Assembly: GCA_937868765.1 (NCBI GenBank)
Contig: CALMNL010000006.1
Location: forward strand, 62,001 to 126,000
Source: an uncultured Desulfatitalea sp.
Lineage (GTDB): Bacteria > Desulfobacterota > Desulfobacteria > Desulfobacterales > Desulfosarcinaceae
DNA length: 64,000 nucleotides
Direction: 5' to 3'
In this document: in pieces, positions 35,284-44,627 of the stretch
Layout of the letters: the number at the start of each line of letters is the position of its first letter
Numbering within the stretch: position 1 is the stretch's first letter
Notes under the pieces: model-generated
What the model saw: only the letters and a program-made list of their open reading frames with translations
What the model was told of the DNA's origin: nothing
The model's database searches: none
Made by a program: the position numbers and the translations under genes

Positions 35284-35814
35284 GTGAACCTGCTCGATTA
35301 CATTCTGGCCGTCATCCTGGTCTATTGCCTGATCCGGGGGATTTTCAGGGGGCTGGTCAAAGAACTCTCCGCCCTGATCGGCGTTCTGGCAGGGTTCTAT
35401 TTCGCGTTCCACTATTACCCCCAGCTGACCGAAACCCTGGGGCGCTGGATCACCACGGTCGCCTATGCCCGGATTATCAGCTTTTTAATTTTATTTTTGG
35501 GCGTTTACCTTTTAGTGAGCATCGTCGGGGTGATTATCAAATACCTGATGAACATCGCCTGGCTGGGATGGATCGATCGATTGACCGGCGCCTTCTTCGG
35601 TGCCATCAAGGGGCTGCTGATCGTCTCGGTGATCGTGGCCATCCTGACCACTTTTCTGCCAAAAAACAGTACCATACTGCGCGACTCGCTTCTGGTTCGG
35701 CATACCATGGGGATCAGCAGCCTGCTGGTGCGGCTGGCATCGGCAGACATGAAGCACCTTTTCGATACCCACCTCAAGGAACTCGATCAGACGTGGCAAA
35801 GCAAGATAAAGTAA
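35284..35814 (+). CDS. CvpA family membrane protein
   Basis: 176 residues from GTG 35284. Four hydrophobic helices (about 5-23, 30-48, 65-90, 105-130). The start LLDYILAVILVYCLIRGIFRGLV followed by LSALIGVLAGFYFA is the CvpA pattern (split here by position, residues 3-45). In E. coli CvpA is needed for colicin V production and envelope homeostasis. The 3' end overlaps mazG by 22 bp, so the two are co-translated. Divergent from phoH. Confidence 0.88.
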   Translation: MNLLDYILAVILVYCLIRGIFRGLVKELSALIGVLAGFYFAFHYYPQLTETLGRWITTVAYARIISFLILFLGVYLLVSIVGVIIKYLMNIAWLGWIDRLTGAFFGAIKGLLIVSVIVAILTTFLPKNSTILRDSLLVRHTMGISSLLVRLASADMKHLFDTHLKELDQTWQSKIK

Positions 35815-36671
35815 CGCCGGCACCAACTTTCGCGGCGGTCATGGAGGTGATCGCCACCCTGAGGGGCGACAACGGCTGCCCCTGGGACCGCAAGCAGACC
35901 CCCTCCTCCCTGACGGTCTACCTGATTGAAGAGGCCTTTGAACTGGTTCAGGCCATCAACAGCGATGACACCGAGGCGATCCGCGATGAAATGGGCGACG
36001 TCCTTTTTCAAGTCCTGTTTTTGATGCGCCTCTATCAGGAGCAGGGACGTTTCGGGCCCACCGATGTGCTGGGGCGCAACCTGGCCAAAATGATCCATCG
36101 CCATCCCCATGTGTTCGGCACCGACAAGGTGCAAAGTGCGGGCGAGGTCAAGGAGCTCTGGCGGGAGATCAAAAAGCGGGAAAAAGGAACCGCGGCTGGC
36201 TCGCTGATGGATTCGGTGCCGCCCGGCCTGCCGGCACTGTTGAGGGCCTACCGCATCTCCGAACGGGCCGCGGGCATCGGTTTTGATTGGGATTCGGTAA
36301 AGGGGGTGATGGCCCAGGCCGAGGCCGAATGGCGTGAATTCAACGCCGAACTGACGCCTGGAGAAGGCACGGCGGGGTCCTCCAAGGAGAAGGCAACCGA
36401 AGAGTTCGGGGATGTGCTTTTTACCCTGGTCAACGTGGCCCGTCTGTCCGGTATCCATCCGGAAACGGCGCTATCTCGGGCCACTGAAAAATTCGTGCGT
36501 CGCTTCAAACGCATGGAAGAAATGGCCGCGGATCAGGGGCATGCGCTGGAATCGGTTTCACGGGAAGAGATGGAAGCCTTCTGGCGCAGCACGAAAAAAG
36601 AGGAATCGGAACCGGCTTCAAAGCCGGAAAAGGGAGCGGGGAAAGCGGGGGATGCGGGGGGGCGGGGTTAA
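35793..36671 (+). CDS. mazG: nucleoside triphosphate pyrophosphohydrolase MazG
   Basis: 292 residues from GTG 35793 (CAAGGAAC upstream); the ATG at 35841 is the alternative. Two MazG repeats: the first has the full acidic signature (LIEEAFEL then EMGDVLFQVLF), and CPWDRKQTP is the classic N-terminal motif. The second has TEEFGDVLFTLVNVARL near residue 215. MazG hydrolyses NTPs to NMP and PPi, cleaning damaged nucleotides or tuning ppGpp. The extreme C-terminus is a Lys/Glu/Gly-rich tail. Converges with the next gene, 4-bp overlap. Confidence 0.95.
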   Translation: MAKQDKVTPAPTFAAVMEVIATLRGDNGCPWDRKQTPSSLTVYLIEEAFELVQAINSDDTEAIRDEMGDVLFQVLFLMRLYQEQGRFGPTDVLGRNLAKMIHRHPHVFGTDKVQSAGEVKELWREIKKREKGTAAGSLMDSVPPGLPALLRAYRISERAAGIGFDWDSVKGVMAQAEAEWREFNAELTPGEGTAGSSKEKATEEFGDVLFTLVNVARLSGIHPETALSRATEKFVRRFKRMEEMAADQGHALESVSREEMEAFWRSTKKEESEPASKPEKGAGKAGDAGGRG

Positions 36672-36958
36672 ACGCGTTCATCCACCGGTTTGTAGTTGGG
36701 AGGTAGCCGGTAAAGCAGTTCTCCGTCTTTGTTGTACTTTTCGAATACCACCATCTTTTCCTCCAGCAGATACTTGCTGGAAGGCTCTTTCCGGGCATTC
36801 TTGGAACCGGTTTTTGCTCCGGATTCCGTATCTTCCACGGGCCTTGCCCTGCGGATCTCTTCGCTCTTGGCCTGGTTTACCTGCCTGTCCTGCAATGCCT
36901 CACCAGGATCGATTTTAACGGCGGTCCGCAAGGCTCCTTCACTGATGTTGTTGATCAT
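36668..36958 (-). CDS. hypothetical protein, 96 aa, weakly FlaG-like C-terminus
   Basis: AAGGGGGATCACC precedes the ATG. The first 60 residues are polar and probably disordered. The last 35 (from KMVVFEKYNKDGELLYRLPP) resemble the 'strand, DG/ETG turn, strand, PP' ending of FlaG-type flagellar proteins, but the match is too short to be sure. It follows a DVU0524-type gene by 68 nt on the same strand, which favours a flagellum-linked role. No membrane segment or cysteine. Confidence 0.6.
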   Translation of the reverse strand: MINNISEGALRTAVKIDPGEALQDRQVNQAKSEEIRRARPVEDTESGAKTGSKNARKEPSSKYLLEEKMVVFEKYNKDGELLYRLPPNYKPVDERV

Positions 36959-37026
36959 GGTGATCCCCCTTTCTCATCCGCTATGGCGTCCGGGCGCGCT
37001 TGAACGACAGCGCCTCCAAAGCGTCT

Positions 37027-37434
37027 TTATTCAACGTTCTCCTGGGCTTCCTGTTTTGCCTGACCGGTCAGCGGGCTGAAATTCTCCACCGGCAGGGTGT
37101 TGGTTGTCTTTTGGTTGTTCTCGTCGATCACCGAGTAGGTGAATGCCACCTCCCGCCTGGAACTGCGCTCTTTATCGGGCATGACGGGACGCCGCCACTC
37201 GTCGGCGATGGCATCTTCAAAACGTCTCTGGGTGCCACCCTGGGCGATCCGATCCACGATTTCGGCCGAAACCTGATCGACCAGCGACTGGCGCTGGAAC
37301 CGGGCCGACAGTTGGACCATATCCCCTTTGGAAGCGGCCGGCGACGATGGGGTCTTTTTGACACTCGTTTCCGCGCTCAACTGCTTCCGGTACACATTCA
37401 AGACATTGTGAATTTGATAGCTGTGTATGTACAT
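37027..37434 (-). CDS. DVU0524-family FlgM-associated-type protein
   Basis: 135 residues from the ATG at 37434 (GGAGGGACCGACT upstream; the longer frame to 37476 is not needed). The N-terminus MYIHSYQIHNVLNVYRKQLS is characteristic of the DVU0524 family, which in Desulfovibrio lies next to flgM. The rest is polar, with a helical segment around residue 60 and a QxxTNTLPVENFSPL ending. No flgM or other flagellar gene is visible nearby, so this pair is away from the usual locus. Family call by memory of the N-terminal signature. Confidence 0.7.
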   Translation of the reverse strand: MYIHSYQIHNVLNVYRKQLSAETSVKKTPSSPAASKGDMVQLSARFQRQSLVDQVSAEIVDRIAQGGTQRRFEDAIADEWRRPVMPDKERSSRREVAFTYSVIDENNQKTTNTLPVENFSPLTGQAKQEAQENVE

Positions 37435-37572
37435 AGTCGGTCCCTCCGCTATTTGTATCGACGCTCTCTTGAGCAACTTAAGCGAAAAAATCGATGGAGG
37501 GCCTTAGCCTTTTTTATGTAACTGAAATGTAACTAAATAATTAATGTCGGCGGGATTTGAATCCGAAAATGA

Positions 37573-37599
37573 CGCCAGGGGCAGCGGTTGCCCCTGGCG
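37573..37599 (-). terminator. hairpin after the class II aldolase gene
   Basis: CGCCAGGGGCA and TGCCCCTGGCG form an 11-bp perfect stem with a 5-nt loop, 40 nt beyond the aldolase stop in the direction of transcription. The following bases on the minus strand (TCATTTTC) are only modestly T-rich. Confidence 0.65.
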
Positions 37600-37639
37600 G
37601 TGGGGATTGCAGGAGCGCCATGGGCGCTCTGATAAGTGA

Positions 37640-38926
37640 TCAATCGTCGAAGTTTCCGGCCGGGCCTTTTTTGCTGTCCAGCTCTTTGGCGCGGGCCACG
37701 ATCTTTTCAGGTGTCCATGCCGAGAGATCTTCGATGCGTTCACCTTTGGGGCCCGGATCATATCCGTCTGCTTTCAGAATGGCTTCGATGGCAAGCGGAG
37801 CGGTATCCTGAGCGTTGAACACGCGGGTCAACATATTATAGACAAAGTCCTCCACCCGTTTCGCCATGCGCTCGCGCACATCCCTGGACTGGGTCTGTAG
37901 CTTGCTTTCGAACGGCAGGTTGAGCTTTTTGTAATCGCCGCTTTTATAACCCTTGGATTGGGCATACGCTTTCATCTGGGCCCACCACTGTTCGGTGACC
38001 CCCTGGTCCTTGACCTTGATGAACTCCTTGGCATCATCCAGGATGGCATTGCCATAGTCGTTGACTTCCAGGCCCCAGGAGATCATCTGCAGGGCGGTGG
38101 CCACATTGGCTTTGGTGGTGCGTGTCTTTTGCGCGATCTCCCGCAACCGTTCGGAACTGTTGCCCGATGTGCCGTGCTGGGCCCCGGAAACCTTGTAAGG
38201 CTTTATGGCGTTGTGGATATCGGCGGTGAGTTCCACCTGGATGCCTTGAGCGCTGGCTTCGATGCCATGGGTGGTACCGTTGTTCAAGGCGATCCAGTTG
38301 GGAAAGATGCTGTGGGCATTGAGCCCTTGAATAAGAAAGAGGGCTTCCTGGCGGGTGGAGAGCCCCTCTTTGCCTTTGATTTCTCCCACCTCGGTCTCGA
38401 GGCCGGCCCACTTGGGCACGTAAGGATTCAGCGTGATGCTGGCCAGCAGGTTCTGGTCGTCCGGCATGTGGGAGGCGTCGATGGCGATGGAGGTGATGCC
38501 CGCGTCGAACATGGAGGGGATCTCATTGCGGGCCGTGGCGATATCTTTTTCATTCTTGATGCCGTAATGGTCGGCATGCAGCGCCACGGGTATCGAAATA
38601 TTCATTTCGTTGCACAAGGCGTCCACGATCCGCGCCATGTTCCAGTAATTCACCGCGCAGTAGGCGTCGGCGCCTCCTTCGGATTTGGCGATTTCAATGA
38701 TCAGCACCGAGTTGGCCCTTTGGGCCGCGCGCAGGGCGCCCCGGATTACGAAGATATTCCGTCCGTTGGCCGCCATGCAGATACTCTGGCCTTTGGCCAG
38801 CATGGCCAGGTCGATATATTTGCCGCTGATCAGCAGCGCCTGGGAGTTGGGGAAAAGGGATTGGATGTTGGGCGGACGGCCCACCGCCAACGCCTTTTTG
38901 AAATCAGCCTGGGCGATTTTTGTCAT
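37640..38926 (-). CDS. class II fructose-bisphosphate aldolase
   Basis: 428 residues with AGGAGGAAGATCC upstream. Zinc-site and substrate motifs: ALHADHYGIKN (metal His and catalytic Asp), IDASHMPDDQN, the GLETEVGEIKG acidic loop, WIALNNGTTHG and SGAQHGTSGNS. Cleaves or forms fructose 1,6-bisphosphate. It is longer than the E. coli FbaA, with about 70 extra C-terminal residues, as in the long deltaproteobacterial form. Monocistronic between two hairpin/intergenic zones. Confidence 0.93.
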   Translation of the reverse strand: MTKIAQADFKKALAVGRPPNIQSLFPNSQALLISGKYIDLAMLAKGQSICMAANGRNIFVIRGALRAAQRANSVLIIEIAKSEGGADAYCAVNYWNMARIVDALCNEMNISIPVALHADHYGIKNEKDIATARNEIPSMFDAGITSIAIDASHMPDDQNLLASITLNPYVPKWAGLETEVGEIKGKEGLSTRQEALFLIQGLNAHSIFPNWIALNNGTTHGIEASAQGIQVELTADIHNAIKPYKVSGAQHGTSGNSSERLREIAQKTRTTKANVATALQMISWGLEVNDYGNAILDDAKEFIKVKDQGVTEQWWAQMKAYAQSKGYKSGDYKKLNLPFESKLQTQSRDVRERMAKRVEDFVYNMLTRVFNAQDTAPLAIEAILKADGYDPGPKGERIEDLSAWTPEKIVARAKELDSKKGPAGNFDD

Positions 38927-38937
38927 GGATCTTCCTC

Positions 38938-39450
38938 CTATTGCTTTTGGGCTTCCGGTGATTGGGATTTGGCGCGCTCGTTGAACGCCTTGACCTTTTC
39001 CGAGTAAGCGTCTCGCTTGCCTTCGTAGGCTTGGATACGCGTGTTGAAGTCTACGATTTTCTGGTTGTATTCCTTGATCTGCGCAGGAGTGACCGCGTTG
39101 GCTTTCTCTTCGTCCAAGGTGGCGCGCTGCTTCATCAGGTCGTCATATTCACGGTTCAGGTTTTGTTCTTGTTCTTCCAGTTGCCGGCGTTCGGTTTCGA
39201 GTGCGGTTGATTCGGCCGGGTTGGCGGCGCCGGGCACTTTCGGGGTCGTATTTTCCTGAGGTTTGGCCGGCTTGCTGAAAGACTCGTCGTAGGCTTTGGC
39301 CTTTTCGCGCTGATCGGCGGGCACCTTGCTCAGGTCATCGGTGTACAGTACATTGCCATGCTTGTCCACGTAGCGGTAGAATTCGGCATGGGCCGTGGCC
39401 GCAATCGTAATCGTCAGGACGATGGCTGCAATGATGGGGGCTGGTCGCAT
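38938..39450 (-). CDS. DUF4124 periplasmic coiled-coil protein
   Basis: 170 residues from the ATG at 39450 (AAGGTGAG 7 nt upstream). Signal peptide in residues 1-22 (IIAAIVLTITIAATAHA, cleavage after AHA). The DUF4124 domain follows at once (FYRYVDKHGNVLYTDDLSKVP), then a Glu/Gln/Lys-rich coiled coil (about 80-155). DUF4124 proteins are exported and of unknown function. Its stop lies 11 nt before the aldolase start, so the two may be one transcript. Confidence 0.85.
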   Translation of the reverse strand: MRPAPIIAAIVLTITIAATAHAEFYRYVDKHGNVLYTDDLSKVPADQREKAKAYDESFSKPAKPQENTTPKVPGAANPAESTALETERRQLEEQEQNLNREYDDLMKQRATLDEEKANAVTPAQIKEYNQKIVDFNTRIQAYEGKRDAYSEKVKAFNERAKSQSPEAQKQ

Positions 39451-39865
39451 AGTTTTACTCACCTTATTGATGGGTTATTCCGATGGTTCAATTGGGCCCG
39501 CTGCCGCATTCGCATGGCTTTTTCCTCGATCAGCCTGTTCGCCGGCCTCTGGACGGGATGGGGAGCATGTTTGCGTCCGGCCTTCCTCCGGTAGTATCGC
39601 GGCATTTCTCTTAAAATGGAGAACGCCATCGCCACTTTAATGCTAAGGGCCGGATTCGGCAGGTTCTTTTTCCGGCCACTATATGTTTTCGGGCAGTAAT
39701 ATGTCAAGGTTCTGCAAGTCGACGGCGTAAATTCATGAAGGGTTTGACAATATACCGTTTTAGTGTAGATTGAGCTCCGAATAATAAGGTGAAACCGCGA
39801 ATCCACCAACCTGCACCCGAATGATCGCGGCGGAAGTCTTTAATTTTTTTCAATCCGAGGAACAC
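39451..39865. other. 415-bp intergenic region between DUF4124 and LpoA-like genes
   Basis: Holds the divergent control regions. A minus-strand frame (39459-39809) is open, but its product is very basic and its codon use is not like the neighbours; I do not call it. The only clear element is the sigma-70-like promoter at 39744-39771. Confidence 0.5.
39744..39771 (+). promoter_or_regulatory. sigma-70-type promoter for LpoA-like/waaA operon
   Basis: TTGACA (39744-39749), 16-bp spacer, TAGATT (39766-39771) with TG just before the -10 box. Start of transcription would be near 39778, about 88 nt before GTG 39866. Confidence 0.5.
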
Positions 39866-41944
39866 GTGCGTCTCAGACATAACCGAATGCATCGGCTCCG
39901 GCTGGGCCGGATCTGGATCGTGATTTTTTTTATAAGTTTCAGCGCCTGCATGTCCCAAACCCAGAGGGGTGCCGAACCAGTGCAGCCGCCGGATGCCGAA
40001 GATCTGAGCTTCCAGCAGGCGGAAGATCTCTTCAAGCAAGGGCAGACAGACCAGGCATTGCCCCAGTACAGCCGTTATCTGGGACAATACCCCGCCGGGC
40101 GCCATGCGGCCTGGGCGATGCAGCGCATTGGCGCGATCTATCAAAAACGAGGAGATTCCAACGCGGCCCAGGCGTTTTACCGTAACACCTTCCAGAGCTT
40201 TCCCCAAAGTCCGGCGGCCGATGAAGCCCGCCTGGGGTTGATGGATTTACTGATTCAGGGCCGGCGTTCGGCCGAAGCCGTGGATATGGCCTTGCAGATA
40301 CTGCGCAATCAGCCATCCTCCCGGTTGCGTCAGGAGTTGTGGCGGCGACTGGCCCAGGTTTATCAGGCCGCCGGAGATTCTTCCAATACCGCGTTATACG
40401 CCTACCTTCTGTCCAAAGAACTCCCGGCGCCGGAAAACGAAAGCTGGCGGAATCTTTTCATGGAGAACATCATGCGCATGAATGCCCAGGGGATTCAGGC
40501 GCTTTGGGATCAGATCGAAGACCCCCGGATCCAGGCGGACCTCATGTACCGCTATGCCATGCTGCAAATGGCCGAGGGCAAACTGGGCGATGCGCTGGAC
40601 CTGCTGACGGCTTTTCGCAGCGCCTTTCCCGATCATGCCCGAGCAGCGGAGGCGGACGGGCTGATTCAGGAACTCAGCCTGAAGCTCGCCTTCGTCCCCC
40701 AAACCCTGGGGGTGCTGCTGCCGCTGAGCGGCTCCTACGAAGCCTATGGACAGCGTGTCCTCAACGCCATCGAGATGGCCCTGAGCCTCATGCAAAGCGG
40801 GGAGTCCCCAGCGGCCATCAAATTGATCGTCAAGGATACGGCCTCCAATGACCAACGTGCCGTCCAGGAAGTGCGGGCCCTGGCCCAGGAGCAGGTGGGG
40901 GCCATCATCGGGCCGATCATCACGGCCCAGGCGGCTGCCCGCGAGGCGCAGCGCCTGAACATCCCCATGGTGACCTTCACCCAGAAGGCGGAGATCACCG
41001 CCATCGGCGACTATATCTTCCGCCATTTCATTACGCCCCAAAGTCAGGTTCAGACGCTGGTCACCTACTTTGTCAGAGACCTGGGCATGCACGATTTTGC
41101 CGTGCTTTATCCCAACGAACCTTATGGCAAGACCTTCATGGCGCTGTTCTGGGATGAAGTGGTACGGCAGGGTGCCCGTATGGTGGCTGTGGAAAACTAT
41201 GCGCCCGGTCAGACCGATTTCGCCGTCACGATCAACAAGCTCATGGGGCAGCATCATGCGCTGCCGGACGATTTGAAGGCCCGGCCGGTGGTACAGGTGG
41301 AAAAGCGCACCGTCGATCCGCAGCGCGCCGATGCCGCCGACTCCCTCGACCGGGTCCTGCCCGACCCGGTGGCAAGAGCTTCGGGGTTATTTTATCAAAA
41401 TGCAGAGCAGACCCGGTCAGGCGGGGTCAACTCGGCGGCCATGGGTCAGTCGGGCGCGGCAGGCGCCGCCGATTTCGATGTCCTGTTCATTCCGGACGCA
41501 CCGAAAGAGGCCGGCCTGATTCTGCCCCAATTGGTGTATCACGACATCCAGAACGTTTACTCGGCAGGCACCAACCTGTGGCACTCCCAGCAACTCATCG
41601 ACATGGCCCATCCCTACGCCCAGAACGCTGTACTGGTCGATGGGTTCTACAAAGACAGCGAATCTGAAACCGTGCGGCGTTTCGTGGAAACCTACCGCTC
41701 CATTTATGGCACCGATCCCGGGATCATGGAGGCGTTCGCCTTCGATACGGCCAACCTGTTATTTGAATTGCTTTCTTATCCGGATCTGCATTTGCGCCAC
41801 CAGCTGCGGGACGCATTGAAGCAGGCCTACAAACCGGATGGGGTTACGGGACCAACCGCCTTTGCCCCCAACCGCGAGGCCATCAAACAGCTCAGCCTGC
41901 TGCGGATCAGGGGGGAACGGTTCGTCGAAATACCGCATCCATGA
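39866..41944 (+). CDS. LpoA/LppC-like lipoprotein: TPR region plus periplasmic binding-protein fold
   Basis: 692 residues from GTG 39866 (GAGGAACAC upstream). Basic start, a hydrophobic stretch (IWIVIFFISFSAC) and lipobox FSAC near residue 28: an outer-membrane lipoprotein. TPR-type helices occupy about 60-280 (AEDLFKQGQTDQALPQYSRY). A Peripla_BP_6 fold follows from about 285 (LGVLLPLSGSYEAYGQRVLN, GAIIGPIITAQAA, DFAVLYPNEPYGKTF). E. coli LpoA has the same two-part layout and activates penicillin-binding protein 1A. The stop overlaps waaA by 4 nt. Confidence 0.85.
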   Translation: MRLRHNRMHRLRLGRIWIVIFFISFSACMSQTQRGAEPVQPPDAEDLSFQQAEDLFKQGQTDQALPQYSRYLGQYPAGRHAAWAMQRIGAIYQKRGDSNAAQAFYRNTFQSFPQSPAADEARLGLMDLLIQGRRSAEAVDMALQILRNQPSSRLRQELWRRLAQVYQAAGDSSNTALYAYLLSKELPAPENESWRNLFMENIMRMNAQGIQALWDQIEDPRIQADLMYRYAMLQMAEGKLGDALDLLTAFRSAFPDHARAAEADGLIQELSLKLAFVPQTLGVLLPLSGSYEAYGQRVLNAIEMALSLMQSGESPAAIKLIVKDTASNDQRAVQEVRALAQEQVGAIIGPIITAQAAAREAQRLNIPMVTFTQKAEITAIGDYIFRHFITPQSQVQTLVTYFVRDLGMHDFAVLYPNEPYGKTFMALFWDEVVRQGARMVAVENYAPGQTDFAVTINKLMGQHHALPDDLKARPVVQVEKRTVDPQRADAADSLDRVLPDPVARASGLFYQNAEQTRSGGVNSAAMGQSGAAGAADFDVLFIPDAPKEAGLILPQLVYHDIQNVYSAGTNLWHSQQLIDMAHPYAQNAVLVDGFYKDSESETVRRFVETYRSIYGTDPGIMEAFAFDTANLLFELLSYPDLHLRHQLRDALKQAYKPDGVTGPTAFAPNREAIKQLSLLRIRGERFVEIPHP

Positions 41945-43260
41945 ATCTGTTGCACTTCACCTACAATCTGATCGGCACCGGCGTTGGACTGCCACTGATC
42001 GCCCCATTATGGCTGCGTTGCCGCAATCACCCCGAAGAGCGTGAACGGCTGCGGCAGCGTCTGGGATGGTACCCGTCCGGCATTGCGGATCACCTTGGCA
42101 CCGGGCCGCGGGTCTGGCTGCATGCGGTCTCGGTGGGCGAAGTGGGGGTGGCAGACGCTATTGCCGATGCCCTGACAGCCCGGATGCCCCATTGCCGGAT
42201 CGCCGTTTCTACCACCACCCGGCAGGGATTGGCCCAGGCCAGGGCCCGTCTCAAGGATCGGGCGGCCAGTTTTTATGCTCCCCTCGATTTGATCGGCCCC
42301 ACCGGCAAGGCCCTGGATATGGTGCGCCCCAATGTGCTGGCATTGCTGGAAACTGAACTGTGGCCTAATTTGATCATCAAGGCCCGGCGCATGGGGACGC
42401 GGATAGCGGTTTTAAACGGACGCATCTCCGTACGTTCCATCCGCAGGTATCTGCGCATCCGGCCGCTGATGCGCCTGGCCTTGGATCACATCGATGCCTT
42501 CAGCATGATCTCACAGGACGATGCCGCCCGTATTCTTTCGATAGGCGCCGATCCCAAGCGAGTCCATGTGCATGGCAATGCCAAATTCGACAGCCCCGAT
42601 CCCCTTGCCGGCGACCATCTCAAAAAAGCCAGCGACTGGGCCGCGAAGCTGTACGGCCTCACGGCGAACGACGCCGTTTTTGTGGCCGGCAGCACTCGAG
42701 ATCCGGAGGAAGCCATCGTCCTGGAGGCGTTCGCCCGGTTGCGCCGCGAATTCCCCCGGGCCGTGTTGATTCTGGCGCCGCGCCATATCACCCGATGTCC
42801 CCAGGTGGAGCAATACGTCCGGCAAAAAGGCCTCGCCTGCCAGCGTCGCACCCAATTGAACACGGAGAGCAGCGGCCGCAATGGGCCGGTGGTGTTGCTG
42901 GATACCATCGGCGAGTTGAATGCCACCTACAGCGTGGCCGATTTCGTATTTTGCGGCGGCAGCCTCGTGCCCAAAGGCGGACAAAACCTGCTGGAACCGG
43001 CGGTATGGGCCAAGCCGGTCATGTATGGTCCGTCCATGGAAGATTTTGCCGATGCCCGGCGATTGATCGAATCCGCGGGGGGGGGCTGCACTGTGCGGGA
43101 TGCAGGTGAAATGACCGCCGCCGCGGCCGAATGGTTGCGGCGGCCCGAAAAAGCCCGCGCCGCCGGTCAAGCGGCGCGTCGGGCCATTTTGTCCCACCGC
43201 GGCGCGTCCCATCGCCACGCCGGCGTGGTTGCCCAACTTCTGCAGACTTCGGGTGTCTGA
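41941..43260 (+). CDS. waaA: 3-deoxy-D-manno-octulosonic acid transferase
   Basis: 439 residues, the normal size for KdtA/WaaA. N-terminal membrane helix, then GPRVWLHAVSVGEV (Glycos_transf_N signature), STTTRQGLAQA, YAPLDLIGPT, LLETELWPNLI and NGRISVRS. The C-terminal Rossmann half has VAGSTRDPEEAIVLEAF, LAPRHITRCP and FCGGSLVPKGGQNLLEPA. Adds Kdo to lipid IVA at the inner membrane. kdsD at 44624 supplies the Kdo pathway, which supports an LPS-bearing outer membrane. Coupled to the lipoprotein gene by ATGA. Confidence 0.97.
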   Translation: MNLLHFTYNLIGTGVGLPLIAPLWLRCRNHPEERERLRQRLGWYPSGIADHLGTGPRVWLHAVSVGEVGVADAIADALTARMPHCRIAVSTTTRQGLAQARARLKDRAASFYAPLDLIGPTGKALDMVRPNVLALLETELWPNLIIKARRMGTRIAVLNGRISVRSIRRYLRIRPLMRLALDHIDAFSMISQDDAARILSIGADPKRVHVHGNAKFDSPDPLAGDHLKKASDWAAKLYGLTANDAVFVAGSTRDPEEAIVLEAFARLRREFPRAVLILAPRHITRCPQVEQYVRQKGLACQRRTQLNTESSGRNGPVVLLDTIGELNATYSVADFVFCGGSLVPKGGQNLLEPAVWAKPVMYGPSMEDFADARRLIESAGGGCTVRDAGEMTAAAAEWLRRPEKARAAGQAARRAILSHRGASHRHAGVVAQLLQTSGV

Positions 43261-43316
43261 TAGCCTGTCAAAGGGTTCACCGATTTATCGATTAAGTGTA
43301 TTACATTATAAAATTA

Positions 43317-44627
43317 TTACGTATTTTTCAATGATCCCTGTCCCGTAGCCTCCAGCACGGCCGACCACAACTCGCCTTCCGGGCATACCTGCTTGCGCTG
43401 GCTGGTGGCCGCTTGCATTGGAATGTGCACAAAGTGGTTGTTCCACCGGCCGATCACCAGTTTGGTCTTGCCGGCCATACCGGCATGCACGGCATTGCGC
43501 CCCAGAAAGCCGCAGAATACGCTGTCGTTGGCATTGGCCGGCAAGCTGCGGATCATATAGCTGGGATCGATATACTTCATGTTGATTTCAATGTTGCGAT
43601 TTTTGAAATGATTGTTGATGGCATTCTTTAGAAATAACCCGATATCCTTGAGCCGAATATTGCCCGACTCGTCCCGTTCTTCGGGGGTATCCTGGAAGAA
43701 GCGCTGACCGGCCCCCTCGGCCACCACGATCACTGCATGTCCCCTCGATGCCAGCCGTTTTTCCAGAGCGGTCAGCAGGCCCTGGTGTCCTTCCAGGTCA
43801 AAGTCCACTTCGGGGATCAAAACGAAATTGACGTCTTGCTGGGCCAGAGCGGCCGTAGAGGCGATGAAGCCGGAGTGGCGCCCCATCAGCTTGATCAGGC
43901 CGATGCCGTTAGGATATCCGGCGGCCTCGTTATGGGCGCCGATAATGGCCTGGGTGGAGACCTCCACCGCCGTGTCGAAACCGAAGGAGCGTGAAATCAA
44001 GTGAATGTCGTTGTCGATGGTCTTGGGGATGCCCACCACGCTGATCTTCAGTTTGCGCTCCAGGATGTTGTCGGCAATCTTTTCGGCTGCCCGCAAGGTG
44101 CCGTCGCCGCCGATCATGAACAGGATGCTGATGTTCATGCGCTCCAGGCAATCGATGATCTCATCGATATCCTGGGGGCCACGGGAGGAGCCGAGGATCG
44201 AGCCGCCGCGATCCAGAATGTTGGTTACCGAGGCCGGGCTCAGATCCATGACGTCATGACCGAATTTGGGAATAAATCCCTGCAGGCCGTAGCGCATCCC
44301 ATAGATGTTGCGGACCCCGTAATGGTAGTAAAGCTCGAGCACCACGGAGCGAATGATATCGTTGAGTCCCGGGCACAGCCCGCCGCAGGTGACTAAAGCG
44401 CAGCGCAGCTTGCTGGCATCGTAGTAAATCTTTTTGCGCGGACCGGCCAATTCAAAACAGGTGAGCGACTTTTCTTGCTTCAGATCTGCTTCCAGTTCCA
44501 ATTTGCGGATTTTTACCAGGATGCGATCGGCATCGTCGATGAAGCTCTGCTGCCCGTTGAGCAGCGGCGAGTCGATGCTCGCCTTGCCTAACGTGGTGAT
44601 AGTGGTGTCGACTATTTCATGGCTCAT
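43317..44627 (-). CDS. 6-phosphofructokinase (long group X-type)
   Basis: 436 residues, longer than E. coli PfkA. TCGGLCPGLNDIIR is the N-terminal motif, MIGGDGTLRAAEKI carries Gly at the position that is Asp in PPi-dependent enzymes, and GIPKTIDNDI keeps a Lys. Gly plus Lys is the pattern of ATP-dependent long-form PFKs; I therefore favour ATP as donor, but PPi use would need assay. Also GRHSGFIA and the ANANDSVFCGFLGRNAVHAG end. Overlaps kdsD by 4 nt (co-translated). Confidence 0.9.
   Translation of the reverse strand: MSHEIVDTTITTLGKASIDSPLLNGQQSFIDDADRILVKIRKLELEADLKQEKSLTCFELAGPRKKIYYDASKLRCALVTCGGLCPGLNDIIRSVVLELYYHYGVRNIYGMRYGLQGFIPKFGHDVMDLSPASVTNILDRGGSILGSSRGPQDIDEIIDCLERMNISILFMIGGDGTLRAAEKIADNILERKLKISVVGIPKTIDNDIHLISRSFGFDTAVEVSTQAIIGAHNEAAGYPNGIGLIKLMGRHSGFIASTAALAQQDVNFVLIPEVDFDLEGHQGLLTALEKRLASRGHAVIVVAEGAGQRFFQDTPEERDESGNIRLKDIGLFLKNAINNHFKNRNIEINMKYIDPSYMIRSLPANANDSVFCGFLGRNAVHAGMAGKTKLVIGRWNNHFVHIPMQAATSQRKQVCPEGELWSAVLEATGQGSLKNT

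Noticed and set aside
36668-36958. Firm FlaG assignment for the 96-residue protein
   Set aside because: Only about 30 C-terminal residues are similar in style; kept as hypothetical.
37551-37572. Minus-strand GGATTCAAATCC resembling a tRNA T-arm or att site
   Set aside because: The T-stem does not pair correctly and no acceptor or anticodon arms are present.
39459-39809. Open minus-strand frame, 116 codons, ending 8 nt before the DUF4124 start
   Set aside because: No ribosome-binding site, very basic composition and weak codon bias; probably leader or non-coding sequence.
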